Shown here piece by piece: positions 16,643 to 24,397 of a DNA stretch of 42,725 nucleotides. The notes beneath the pieces were generated by a model. It worked only from the letters and a program-made list of their open reading frames with translations. It was not told the DNA's origin and ran no database searches. Each line of letters begins with the position of its first letter. The stretch's first letter is position 1. A program made the position numbers and the translations under genes. The stretch comes from AP-15 sp035570935 (GTDB lineage: Bacteria; Pseudomonadota; Alphaproteobacteria; ATCC43930; CGMCC-115725), in the NCBI GenBank assembly GCA_035570935.1, contig DATMKU010000162.1:1-42725 (forward strand), written 5' to 3'.

Positions 16643-16935
16643 TCAAGTGCGCCGCTGCCACTGGCGCGGATCGCGGCTGCTATGAAAGCAGGCGACGACG
16701 TAGGCGGTTCCGTTTACGACCCGAAAGAACAAGCCATAGGGAAAGCGCCGGCACCGGGCGCGGCGCACATCTCTGAAAACGACAGGGAATTGCTGCGGCG
16801 CGGCAGCAATTCGCTCGACAACCGTTTCGATCTCGGCAGTAAAGCGAGCGGCCAACCCGGGCCGCGAGCAGCATACCAATCGCGAGCTTCGAATATTTCC
16901 GCTTGTGCCGCCGGTGTGAATATGACCGGCGGCAC
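16643..16935 (-). pseudogene. ParE/RelE-family toxin, frameshifted
   Basis: Two adjacent reading frames together give a full ParE-like toxin of about 97 residues. The first runs from a GTG at 16935: MPPVIFTPAAQAEIFEARDW then YAARGPG. The second continues LAARFTAEIETVVERIAAAP, then FPYGLFFRVVNGTAYVVACF and RDPRQWQRRT to the stop at 16643. The switch is near 16856 and is explained by loss of one base in a Gly codon within CCCGGGTTGG. Such toxins inhibit gyrase (ParE) or cut mRNA (RelE). It follows the intact antitoxin by eight bases. Confidence 0.8.
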
Positions 16936-16943
16936 GGTTAGCG

Positions 16944-17156
16944 TTAGCGTCGTTGCCGAAGCTCGCTTCTGAGCTCCTCCCAAGAGATGCCGTTCTCCCG
17001 GTCCTGGTCGAAGCACGCGATCCGACGCTCCAATTCGGCACGCTGCGCCCCGGTCACGGGGACGTCCTTGTCCTCGAGGCTGTCCCACAGCCGTGCAATG
17101 AGTTCGAGCCGCTGTTGCGGCGAAAGCCTGGCCAGATCGGATGTCAGGTCGGTCAT
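16944..17156 (-). CDS. Addiction-module antitoxin component (TIGR02574-like)
   Basis: A 70-residue protein typical of putative addiction module components: LARLSPQQRLELIARLWDSL, then TGAQRAELERRI, ISWEELRSELRQRR. The WEE(L/V)+ ending is the family hallmark and binds the cognate RelE/ParE toxin. The toxin frame follows after eight bases but is frameshifted. It is intact although its partner appears dead. It begins 15 bases after the 3' end of the LLM monooxygenase gene region on the same strand, so read-through transcription is possible. Confidence 0.85.
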   Translation of the reverse strand: MTDLTSDLARLSPQQRLELIARLWDSLEDKDVPVTGAQRAELERRIACFDQDRENGISWEELRSELRQRR

Positions 17157-17171
17157 GAGCAGCGTTCTTGC

Positions 17172-18392
17172 TTATTCCGCGGCTTGGCGGGCGGGTTCGG
17201 GAGTGAAGGTGGCTGCCGGCAGCCGGGGGAGAACTTCTTTCGCCATCAGGCGAATGCCTTTTTCGGCTTCCCGGTGGTCGAGAAAGCCCGAGCGGCCGAT
17301 AAAGATGAAATTGGCGAAGCCGCCGACCTTGTCGTAGATGTCCATGATCTGCCGGTAGACCGTGTCCGGGTTGCCGGCGACGAGGATGCCGCGGGCGATT
17401 GCCTCCTCGGCGGTGATGCCGATCAGGCTCTGGCCCGGGCGCTGCGCCGCGGGGCTCCCCGGCCGCGGCTGGGTGCGGTAGTTTTGCGCGGCGAATTCGG
17501 GCGGCGTCCGCCCCGGCAGAAATTTCGACATCTGCGGCGATTGTTTGAGGCTGGTATTCAAAAACCACAGCAACTTGCTGCCGACGCGAACCCCTTCCTC
17601 GTCGGTCTCACCGACATAGGCGAGGGCGGCGTAGGCGAAGCGGTCGCTGCCGGGCGCCGGCAACCCGGCCTCATGACGGGCGGCGCGATAGGCGTCGAAA
17701 GCGCGCTTCGATGCCTCGGGGCCGCGCAGGACCAGTGCATTGACCATGCCGCGCCGTCCCAGCTCGGCCGAGGTCTCGGGGTCGCCGGTCGCCGCCCACA
17801 TCGGCGGGTGCGGGCGCTGGTAGGTGGGCGGCCAGATGTTGACGTGACGGTGGGTATAGTGCTTGCCCTCCCAGCTGAACGGGCCGTCATGCGAGGTCAG
17901 CGTCTTTTGAATGAGATCGATCGCCTCCCAGAAGCGGTCGACATAGCCGACCGGGTTGGCGTTGCCCGAGACCATCTCGCTGTCGCCCGATTTGACAAAG
18001 CCGATGTCGAGCCGGCCATGCGAGATCACATCGGCGGTCGCGTATTCCTCGGCGATGCGCACCGGGTCGGGGCGCACCGTGATCAAGGTGCCGAGGCTGA
18101 GGATGCGGACCTTTTTGGTTTGGCGCGCGAGGATGCCGAGGATCATCGGGCTCGCGCCATAAAGGCTGTTGATGCCGGAGTGATGCTCGATCGAAACGAC
18201 GTTGACGCCGAGATCGTCGCACAGCAGATGCTCGTCGAGGCATTCGGCAAACAGATCGGCGGCGATCTTGGGGTCGCAATACCTGTTCGGCAGGCTCGCG
18301 CGCACCGACGGGGCGGCGTCGAGGACATTCTGCGGCACAAACGGGTAGACGTTCTCGCAATGATACCAGGCGCGCATAAAGCTGATCTCCAT
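17172..18392 (-). CDS. LLM-class flavin-dependent monooxygenase (luciferase-like)
   Basis: A 406-residue bacterial-luciferase family protein. Landmarks are the N-terminal MEISFMRAWYHCE, GVNVVSIEHHSGINSLYGAS, the flavin-side LSLGTLITVRPDPVRIAEEY, SHGRLDIGFVKSGDSEMV, RPHPPMWAATGDPETS and the C-terminal GNPDTVYRQIMDIYDKVGG. It is longer than the F420-type enzyme at 15085 and belongs to a different branch, closer to alkanal or nitrilotriacetate monooxygenase-like proteins. The start at 18392 gives a conventional N terminus; the open frame upstream adds unrelated residues. Substrate unknown; a flavin reductase partner is not visible in the window. Confidence 0.87.
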   Translation of the reverse strand: MEISFMRAWYHCENVYPFVPQNVLDAAPSVRASLPNRYCDPKIAADLFAECLDEHLLCDDLGVNVVSIEHHSGINSLYGASPMILGILARQTKKVRILSLGTLITVRPDPVRIAEEYATADVISHGRLDIGFVKSGDSEMVSGNANPVGYVDRFWEAIDLIQKTLTSHDGPFSWEGKHYTHRHVNIWPPTYQRPHPPMWAATGDPETSAELGRRGMVNALVLRGPEASKRAFDAYRAARHEAGLPAPGSDRFAYAALAYVGETDEEGVRVGSKLLWFLNTSLKQSPQMSKFLPGRTPPEFAAQNYRTQPRPGSPAAQRPGQSLIGITAEEAIARGILVAGNPDTVYRQIMDIYDKVGGFANFIFIGRSGFLDHREAEKGIRLMAKEVLPRLPAATFTPEPARQAAE

Positions 18393-18520
18393 AACCCCGA
18401 CCGAGCCCCGATCTTGGGTCATTCGCCCGGCGGTGACAAGATGACGGCCACCGACGCGGCGAGGATGGGCGGCATGCGGCTCAAACCGGAATCCGACCTT
18501 CACCCGATGGAGGATCGTGG

Positions 18521-19363
18521 GTGAGCCGGCCGCTGCTGGTCGTCGATGGCGACTCGTTCGCCCACCGCGCCTACCACGCCTTGCCGAAATCGATCCGGCG
18601 GCGCGACGGCGGGGGCGGTGGTGCCATCGTCGGCTTTGCGAATTTCCTGGTGCGTTTCTATGCGCAGGAAGAGCCGCGCGCGGTGCTTGTCGGCTGGGAC
18701 ACGCTCGACGCGCCGACCTATCGTCATCAGGCGCTCCCAGGCTATCAAAGCGGGCGGGAGTTCGACGCAGAGCTGTTGGACCAACTCGATATCCTGCCGC
18801 TCTTCGTCGCCGCCTGCGGCTTTGCCGCCGCCAAGGCCGCGGGCTGCGAGGCCGACGACTTTCTCGCCGCCGCCGTCGCGCATGAGGAGAAGCGGGGCGG
18901 GACCGCCATCGTGGCGAGCGGCGACCGCGACGCCTTCCAGCTCGCTTCGGAGAAGACGGTGATCCTGCAGCCCGTGCGGGCCGGCGAGATCGCGAGGATC
19001 GGCCCGGCGGAGGTGCGCGACCGCTATGGCGTCGATCCCGGGCAGGTGCCCGATTTCATCGCCTTGCGCGGCGACCCGTCGGACAAGATCCCCGGCGCCA
19101 AGGGTGTCGGGCCGAAGGGGGCAGCGGCCCTGTTGCAGCGCTACGGCTCGCTCGAAGCAGCCCTCGCCGACGGCCGGTTCGCGGCCCAGGCCGACGAGTT
19201 GCGGCTCTACCGCCGGATCGCGACGATGAACGCGGCGGCGCCGCTGCCCCGCCTTGACGACCAGACGCCGCGCTGGGCCGCCGCCGCGGCCCTGGCCCGC
19301 GAATGGGGCCTCGGCCAACTGGCCGATCGCCTTCTCGCGCTCGCGGGAGCCGCCACCGATTAA
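18521..19363 (+). CDS. 5'-3' exonuclease (PolI N-domain/FEN family), stand-alone
   Basis: A 280-residue structure-specific nuclease equal to the 5' nuclease domain of DNA polymerase I without the polymerase. Metal-binding acidic clusters are LLVVDGDSFAHRAYH, GCEADDFLAAA, IVASGDRDAFQL and RGDPSDKIPG; the helix-3-turn-helix DNA-binding motif is GAKGVGPKGAAALLQRYG. It should remove RNA primers or flaps, or process replication intermediates. The start is a GTG at 18521 behind GGAGGATC. It has its own promoter region, since the upstream gene is divergent. Confidence 0.93.
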   Translation: MSRPLLVVDGDSFAHRAYHALPKSIRRRDGGGGGAIVGFANFLVRFYAQEEPRAVLVGWDTLDAPTYRHQALPGYQSGREFDAELLDQLDILPLFVAACGFAAAKAAGCEADDFLAAAVAHEEKRGGTAIVASGDRDAFQLASEKTVILQPVRAGEIARIGPAEVRDRYGVDPGQVPDFIALRGDPSDKIPGAKGVGPKGAAALLQRYGSLEAALADGRFAAQADELRLYRRIATMNAAAPLPRLDDQTPRWAAAAALAREWGLGQLADRLLALAGAATD

Positions 19364-19428
19364 ATCGTGTCTACCGGGCCCTCATCCCTTGGTATCCACG
19401 TCCGGAAGTGGGTGCCGGGAGCCGGACG

Positions 19429-20544
19429 CTATGCGCTGGACGCCGTCTGCTTGCTCCCGGTGTCCGAGGCGCGCGTAATCATGTCGAGCAGGCGATGGCG
19501 GGCGATCGCGGCATCGAAACCGGGGCTGACGGGCTTGCCGCCGCGGATGGCTTCGCCTAGGCGGCGGTAGAGCTGCGCCACATTGTACGGCGACTCGGCC
19601 GGCGTTTCCTGCGGCACCCAGCGGTATTTGCCGGGGATCGGCATATCGGCGAGTGCCGCATCGCCGCCGCGAGCGCCCTTCAGGATCAGTTCCTGGCGCT
19701 GCATCGAATTGCGCGAGGTGGGGGTCAGCTGGAGGTCGCCCGCTTCGCCGTGGATCTCGAACAGAAAGCCGGTCCCGCGCGCCATGCCGCCGCGGATCTG
19801 AAACGACACAACCGCGCCATCGCCGACGATCCCGTTGACGACGAGCTGGTCGGGTGAGGTCTTGGCGATCGGTCCGCCGGTGTCCTGCGCCGGTATCCGG
19901 TCGCGCTGGCTGACGACAAAGGCGGAAAGCTCGCGGAATTCGCCGAGGCAGTGGCACAACGCGTCGATCTGATGACCGCCGGTGATCGTCAGCAGATTGG
20001 CGCCGTTGGTGGTGTCGGCCTGGTAGGCGCGGTCGATCGAGGCGCCCCAATTCGGCGCGCAGCCGATCATCGTCGCCGCCAGCACCCGGCCGACGTAGCC
20101 GTCGGCGACCAGGTCTTTCACGTAGTCGATTGCCGGCGACACCTGGCCCTGCAGCCCGACGGCATGGCGCACCCCGGCGCGCTCGGCCGCCGCGAGCAGG
20201 CGCGCAGCTTCCCCGGTGTCGCGGCCGAGCGGCCATTCGCAATAGACGTGCTTGCCGGCCGCGATCGCGGCCATCACCGGGCGATAATGGTCGGGCACCT
20301 TGACGCTGACCGTGACCAGATCGACGTCCGGGTGCCGGGCCAGCTGTTCGGGGTTGGAAAACGCCAATTGGACGCCGAAATGGCGCGCCGCCGCCTCGGC
20401 TGAGTCCTGGCGGGTCGTGCAGACCGCGGCGATTTCGAACTCCGGCAATGCGCGGAGCGCCGGGATGTGCGCGATCGAGGCAAACCCCCGGTTCGGACTG
20501 ACGCCGATAATGCCAACCCGGATTTTGCTGGCGTTTGTCGCCAT
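19429..20544 (-). CDS. Gfo/Idh/MocA-family NAD(P)-dependent oxidoreductase (Gal80-like branch)
   Basis: A 371-residue dehydrogenase with an N-terminal Rossmann fold (RVGIIGVSPNRGFASIAHIP) and the C-terminal alpha/beta substrate domain of the Gfo/Idh/MocA family. The usual EKP motif with its catalytic Lys reads CEWPLG here, as in Gal80-like members, so the catalytic machinery may differ or the protein may be a sensor. GGHQIDALCHCLGEF lies where family members place the His of the active site. It starts 43 bases after the P450 stop and is probably the last gene of the amidohydrolase-ferredoxin-P450 operon. Confidence 0.88.
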   Translation of the reverse strand: MATNASKIRVGIIGVSPNRGFASIAHIPALRALPEFEIAAVCTTRQDSAEAAARHFGVQLAFSNPEQLARHPDVDLVTVSVKVPDHYRPVMAAIAAGKHVYCEWPLGRDTGEAARLLAAAERAGVRHAVGLQGQVSPAIDYVKDLVADGYVGRVLAATMIGCAPNWGASIDRAYQADTTNGANLLTITGGHQIDALCHCLGEFRELSAFVVSQRDRIPAQDTGGPIAKTSPDQLVVNGIVGDGAVVSFQIRGGMARGTGFLFEIHGEAGDLQLTPTSRNSMQRQELILKGARGGDAALADMPIPGKYRWVPQETPAESPYNVAQLYRRLGEAIRGGKPVSPGFDAAIARHRLLDMITRASDTGSKQTASSA

Positions 20545-20587
20545 GGCTGCCTCGCTATCGCCGACAATCCGCCGCGAACGGATGCGT

Positions 20588-21841
20588 TTAGTGACCTGCG
20601 GGAATCCGCACCGGCATCGAGCGCATGCCGTGGATGAAGTTCGAGTAGGTGCGGCGCGGCGGCGCCAAGACCTCGATGACCGGATGGCGCGGCAGCAATT
20701 CCTCCCACAGGATGCGCAATTGCAATTCGGCGAGGCGGTTGCCGACGCAGCGATGGATGCCGAACCCGAACGACAGATGCTGGCGCGGGCGCGGCCGGTC
20801 GATGATGAAATTGTCGGGGTCGTCGATCGCCTCGGGATCGCGGTTGCCCGAGACGTACCACATGACCACCTTGTCGCCCGCGCGGATCTGCCGGCCGCCG
20901 AGTTCGGCGTCCTGCGTCGCGGTGCGCCGCATATGGATGACCGGGGTCACATAGCGGATGATCTCCGGCACCAGGCTCGCGATCAGCGCCGGATCGTCGC
21001 GCAGTTTCTGGTACTCGCACGGATGCCGGCTAAGCGCGTCGAGGCCGCCGGTCATCGAGTTGCGCGTGGTGTCGTTGCCGCCGACGATCAGCAACGACAG
21101 ATTGCCCATGAATTCGCGCAATGGCATGTCCTGCGTCGCCCGGCCGTGCGCGAGCACCGACAACAGATCGAATTTCGGCGGCTCTTTGGCGCGCTCGTTG
21201 AAGAGTTCGGCCATCCGCTCGGCCATTTTCTTTAATTCGTCGAACTTTTCCTGTTCCGAATGCACCGGCGATTCGGGAGCATGGACGTTGCAGATCACGA
21301 CGTCGGACCAATAGGTCAGCCGGCGCCGGTCTTCCCAGGGATAGTCGAACAGGGTCGCGAGCATCATCGTCGTCAACTCGACCGACACCCGCTCGACCCA
21401 GTCAAAGGTTTCGTTCCGCGGCAGACCCTCGATCACCCGGATCGTGCGCTCACGGATCGTCGCTTCCATCTCGGCGAGGTTTTGCGGTGCGACGATTGGG
21501 CCGACCACCTTGCGTTGCTCGTCGTGCTTGGGCGGGTCCATGCGGATAAAGCTCTCGCGCTCGAGCCCCTTCGGCTGATCCTCGACCGCAATCCCGCCGA
21601 GTTCGGACGAGTAGACGCCGTGGTCGATTTCGACCTGCATGATGTCTTTGTATTTGGTCACCGCCCAGTAGGGGCCATAGCGGCTCTCCGGGCACCAATG
21701 CACCGGGTCGTCGCGGCGCAGGCGTTCGAAATAGGGGTGCCAAGCGTCGTCCTGGTAGAGTTGCGGGTCGCTGACGTCGATCTGTTCGAGCGGGATCGAA
21801 TAGGCGTCATCCCTGGTTGCTCTTTCAGCCGCTGCCGCCAT
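20588..21841 (-). CDS. Cytochrome P450 (bacterial class I)
   Basis: A 417-residue soluble P450. The oxygen-activation motif is GGNDTTR (254-260, I helix), the ExxR is EIIR (293-296), and the heme-thiolate loop is FGFGIHRCVG with Cys365. RMDPPKHDEQRKVVGP is the usual pre-C-helix region. The overall pattern resembles CYP125/CYP142 or linalool-8-monooxygenase types that hydroxylate terpenoids, sterol side chains or fatty acids; the substrate is inference. The ATG at 21841 follows GAGGGAGA; longer in-frame starts run into the ferredoxin gene. The adjacent ferredoxin is its likely electron donor. No ferredoxin reductase is seen. Confidence 0.95.
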   Translation of the reverse strand: MAAAAERATRDDAYSIPLEQIDVSDPQLYQDDAWHPYFERLRRDDPVHWCPESRYGPYWAVTKYKDIMQVEIDHGVYSSELGGIAVEDQPKGLERESFIRMDPPKHDEQRKVVGPIVAPQNLAEMEATIRERTIRVIEGLPRNETFDWVERVSVELTTMMLATLFDYPWEDRRRLTYWSDVVICNVHAPESPVHSEQEKFDELKKMAERMAELFNERAKEPPKFDLLSVLAHGRATQDMPLREFMGNLSLLIVGGNDTTRNSMTGGLDALSRHPCEYQKLRDDPALIASLVPEIIRYVTPVIHMRRTATQDAELGGRQIRAGDKVVMWYVSGNRDPEAIDDPDNFIIDRPRPRQHLSFGFGIHRCVGNRLAELQLRILWEELLPRHPVIEVLAPPRRTYSNFIHGMRSMPVRIPAGH

Positions 21842-21867
21842 CGCTGTCTCCCTCGTTCTCGCGCCTT

Positions 21868-21903
21868 GTTTGGTTTTAGTGCTGGGTTTGGTTTTAGTGC
21901 TGG
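21868..21903. repeat. 18-base perfect tandem duplication at the ferredoxin 3' end
   Basis: The 18-mer GTTTGGTTTTAGTGCTGG occurs twice in direct succession (21868-21885 and 21886-21903). The copy nearer the ferredoxin gene contains its last codons and TAA stop; the second copy repeats them in the gap before the P450. The unit is a multiple of three. It looks like a recent slippage duplication. Confidence 0.95.
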
Positions 21904-22220
21904 CCATCCGGCATGCGCACGACCAGGCCGTCGAGTTCGTCGCGCATCGCAATCTGGCACGACAGCCGGGAATTGGGCTCGGCCGCCGCGGCAAAGCCGA
22001 GCATGCTCGCTTCCATCGAGCCGGGTTCGGGCGTCCCGATCTTGTCGAGCCACGCCGGGTCGACATAGACGTGACAGGTCGCACAGGCGCATTCGCCGCC
22101 GCAATCGGCGTCGATGCCGGGCACGCCGTTGTTGACCGCGCCGCGCATCACCGAGAGCCCGGGCGGCACCTCGACCCGGTGTTCGGTGCCGTTGAATTCG
22201 ATAAAGGTGACCCTGGGCAT
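21894..22220 (-). CDS. [2Fe-2S] ferredoxin, adrenodoxin/putidaredoxin type
   Basis: A 108-residue vertebrate-type ferredoxin. The cluster ligands follow C40-x5-C46-x2-C49 (ADCGGECACATCH) with the fourth at C88 (SRLSCQIAM). This class carries electrons from an FAD reductase to class I P450s. The P450 starts 52 bases downstream, so the two form a functional pair. The upstream amidohydrolase gene ends 85 bases before the ATG, consistent with one operon. Confidence 0.95.
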   Translation of the reverse strand: MPRVTFIEFNGTEHRVEVPPGLSVMRGAVNNGVPGIDADCGGECACATCHVYVDPAWLDKIGTPEPGSMEASMLGFAAAAEPNSRLSCQIAMRDELDGLVVRMPDGQH

Positions 22221-22305
22221 TCGCGGCGCCTCCGGGCAGCTACACTACTCGCGAAACGCCCGGAGCGCGAGCCTCGCGGCAAACTGTCGAATACCCGCGG
22301 ACACG

Positions 22306-23325
22306 TTATGCGTCGGCGATCCGGTAGGCCCGCGCGGCGGTGTCGTGCAACAGCGCCGCTCGTTCGGAAGCCGAGTGATCCTTGGAAAAGCGCTTGCAGG
22401 CGTTGAAAAAGACATGGTGGGAGAACGACACCTTGTCGACCGGAAAGTTACTCTCGAACATGCAGCGGCCGGGGCCGAACTGCTCGATGCAGTAGCCCAT
22501 GATCGGCGCCATCGCCGCCGACAATTCTTCCGAGCCGATCGGCTTCTCGCGCGTGTGCCAGTCGAACCCGAGCCGCGGCATGCCAATCCCGCCGAGCTTG
22601 AGGTTGACGTTGGGGCACAGCGCCACCGCGGCGAGGCCGCGCCGCCAGGCCACCATCACCTCGTCGTCGCGGTTGCCGTAGGGGCCGACCCGCTGCAACC
22701 CGCCGAGATGATTGAGCACGATCGTCAGCCCGGGCACCGCCTTGGCGAAATCGGCGAGCTCCGGCAATTGCGGGAAGCATACGCCGGTGTCGAGCGACAG
22801 CCCCATCCGCGCCAATACCCGCGCGCCGGCGCGATATTCGGCGCTCGCGAGCACGCCCTCTTTTTCCCGGTTGCCGATTTCGGGGTGCCGGTCCCAGGTG
22901 ACCGTATGCCGGATGCCGCGGAACCGGTTGGGGCTCGCTGCCTGCAATGCCTCGAGCACCGGGGCCACCCGGTCGCCAAGCTTCAAATCGGCATGGCCGA
23001 CAATCGCCGCCGCCGCCCGTAAGGGGCCGTAGAGCCCGGTGGCGCTGGCGGCGGCCAAGCCCTGGACAAATTCGACCTCGCCCACCGGGCGCAATTCCGC
23101 CGGCCCGTCGGGGCGGTACATCGAACGCGCCTCGATAAACACGGTGGACCGCACCTTGTGCCCGCAATTCAAATCGGCCGCCAATTCGTGCAGCAGATAG
23201 CGCTGGTAGGGGACGCGCTCCGAGCGAAAATCCCAGAAATGATGATGCGGATCGCAGATCGCGATCTCCGGCTCCAGGGTCTCTTCCTGGGTCAGGGCCA
23301 GCCAGTCGTTTCCTCCGTAAGGCAT
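22306..23325 (-). CDS. Amidohydrolase-superfamily (PF04909-type) metal-dependent hydrolase
   Basis: A 339-residue TIM-barrel hydrolase. The N-terminal metal motif is ICDPHHHFWD; other conserved parts are GIRHTVTWDRHPEIG, LSLDTGVCFPQLPELADFA, IVLNHLGG and, near the C terminus, MFESNFPVDKVS. Relatives include lactonases and ACMS decarboxylase/gamma-resorcylate decarboxylase-like enzymes, so it may open a lactone or decarboxylate a ring product. The ATG at 23325 lies behind AAGGAGG. It heads the minus-strand operon and is divergent from the NHL gene across a 95-base gap. Confidence 0.88.
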   Translation of the reverse strand: MPYGGNDWLALTQEETLEPEIAICDPHHHFWDFRSERVPYQRYLLHELAADLNCGHKVRSTVFIEARSMYRPDGPAELRPVGEVEFVQGLAAASATGLYGPLRAAAAIVGHADLKLGDRVAPVLEALQAASPNRFRGIRHTVTWDRHPEIGNREKEGVLASAEYRAGARVLARMGLSLDTGVCFPQLPELADFAKAVPGLTIVLNHLGGLQRVGPYGNRDDEVMVAWRRGLAAVALCPNVNLKLGGIGMPRLGFDWHTREKPIGSEELSAAMAPIMGYCIEQFGPGRCMFESNFPVDKVSFSHHVFFNACKRFSKDHSASERAALLHDTAARAYRIADA

Positions 23326-23420
23326 CGTGGCCTCCTTGTTGATGTTGATTTTCCGCAGCGTCGAGCGACAGCATATTGGGAGGGCATATTCCAAACAATC
23401 TCCAGAGGGAGGAGCCTCTC
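23326..23420. promoter_or_regulatory. Shared divergent promoter region of the P450 cluster
   Basis: The 95 bases between two divergent ribosome binding sites must hold both promoters. They are clearly more AT-rich than the genes around them. A direct repeat GCATATT occurs twice 14 bases apart (in CAGCATATTGGGAGGGCATA), which could be a regulator half-site pair; this is speculative. No regulator gene is adjacent. Confidence 0.45.
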
Positions 23421-24374
23421 ATGATCGTCGGAAATGGCCGGTTCAAATACCGCGTCAAAGCCGATTGGGCGAAATTGCCCGACGGCTGGTCGTTCAAGGA
23501 AGTCGGCGGGGTCGGCGTCGACGGCAACGACAATGTCTACGTCTTCAGTCGCGGCGAGCACCCGATGATGGTGTTCGACCGCGCCGGCAATTTTCGGCAC
23601 TCGTGGGGCGAGGGCCACTATCCACGACCGCACGGCGTCCATATGGGCCCCGACGATTCGATCTATCTGACCGATGACGGCGGCCATTTCGTGCGCAAAT
23701 GCACACTCGACGGCAAGGTGTTGCTCGAGATCGGCATACCCGGAAAACCCGCACCCTATATGAGCGGCGAGCCGTTCCACCGCTGCACCCACACCGCGCT
23801 GTCGCCGAAGGGCGAGATCTACGTCTCGGACGGCTATGGCAATTCGCGCGTGCACAAATATTCGCCCGACGGCAAACTCTTGATGTCGTGGGGCGAGCCC
23901 GGCACCGGTGAGGGCGAGTTCAACATCGTCCACAACATCTGTACCGACGCCGATGGCTGGGTCTATGTCGCCGATCGCGAGAATCACCGCGTCCAGGTGT
24001 TCGACGGCAACGGCAAGTACGAGACCCAGTGGAACAACCTGCACCGGCCGTGCGGCATGTACATGCCCTATGGCCGTCAGCCGATCTGCTATATCGGCGA
24101 AGTGGGCCCGGCCGCCGCGGTCAGCCGCGACATTCCCAATCTCGGGCCGAGGGTCAGCATCGTCGATCATCAGGGCAAATTGATCGGCCGCTTTGGCGAC
24201 ACGCCCGCCGGGACTGAACTCGGCAAGTTCCTGGCGCCGCACGGCCTCGCCGTCGATCGGCACGGCGACATTTATGTCGGCGAGGTGTCGTGGACCGCCT
24301 GGCCGCAAATCTACCCCGGCCGGCCGCACCCGGCCGATCTGCGCTCATTGCAAAAATTCGAAAAGGTCGAGTAA
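23421..24374 (+). CDS. NHL-repeat six-bladed beta-propeller protein
   Basis: A 317-residue NHL-type propeller. Blade motifs include GVDGNDNVYVFSRGEHPM, HGVHMGPDDSIYLTDDGGHF, LSPKGEIYVSDGYGNSRVHK, VHNICTDADGWVYVADRENH and HGLAVDRHGDIYVGEVSW. Similar proteins are often annotated as peptidyl-amidating-lyase-like, and some work as lyases or lactonases; the fold alone does not prove an activity. No signal peptide is seen. The ATG at 23421 follows GAGGGAGGAG. The crotonase gene begins 23 bases after its stop. Confidence 0.85.
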   Translation: MIVGNGRFKYRVKADWAKLPDGWSFKEVGGVGVDGNDNVYVFSRGEHPMMVFDRAGNFRHSWGEGHYPRPHGVHMGPDDSIYLTDDGGHFVRKCTLDGKVLLEIGIPGKPAPYMSGEPFHRCTHTALSPKGEIYVSDGYGNSRVHKYSPDGKLLMSWGEPGTGEGEFNIVHNICTDADGWVYVADRENHRVQVFDGNGKYETQWNNLHRPCGMYMPYGRQPICYIGEVGPAAAVSRDIPNLGPRVSIVDHQGKLIGRFGDTPAGTELGKFLAPHGLAVDRHGDIYVGEVSWTAWPQIYPGRPHPADLRSLQKFEKVE

Positions 24375-24397
24375 GCCCGCAGCGAGGGAGGCTAATT

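Noticed and set aside
16643..17041. The ParE switch considered as programmed frameshifting
   Set aside because: No slippery heptamer or downstream structure is evident at 16856, and relatives of this toxin are encoded in a single frame, so a simple one-base loss is more likely.
18500..19318. Minus-strand frame of 272 codons opposite the 5'-3' exonuclease
   Set aside because: The plus-strand exonuclease has all catalytic motifs; the antisense frame shows no domain and no start signal.
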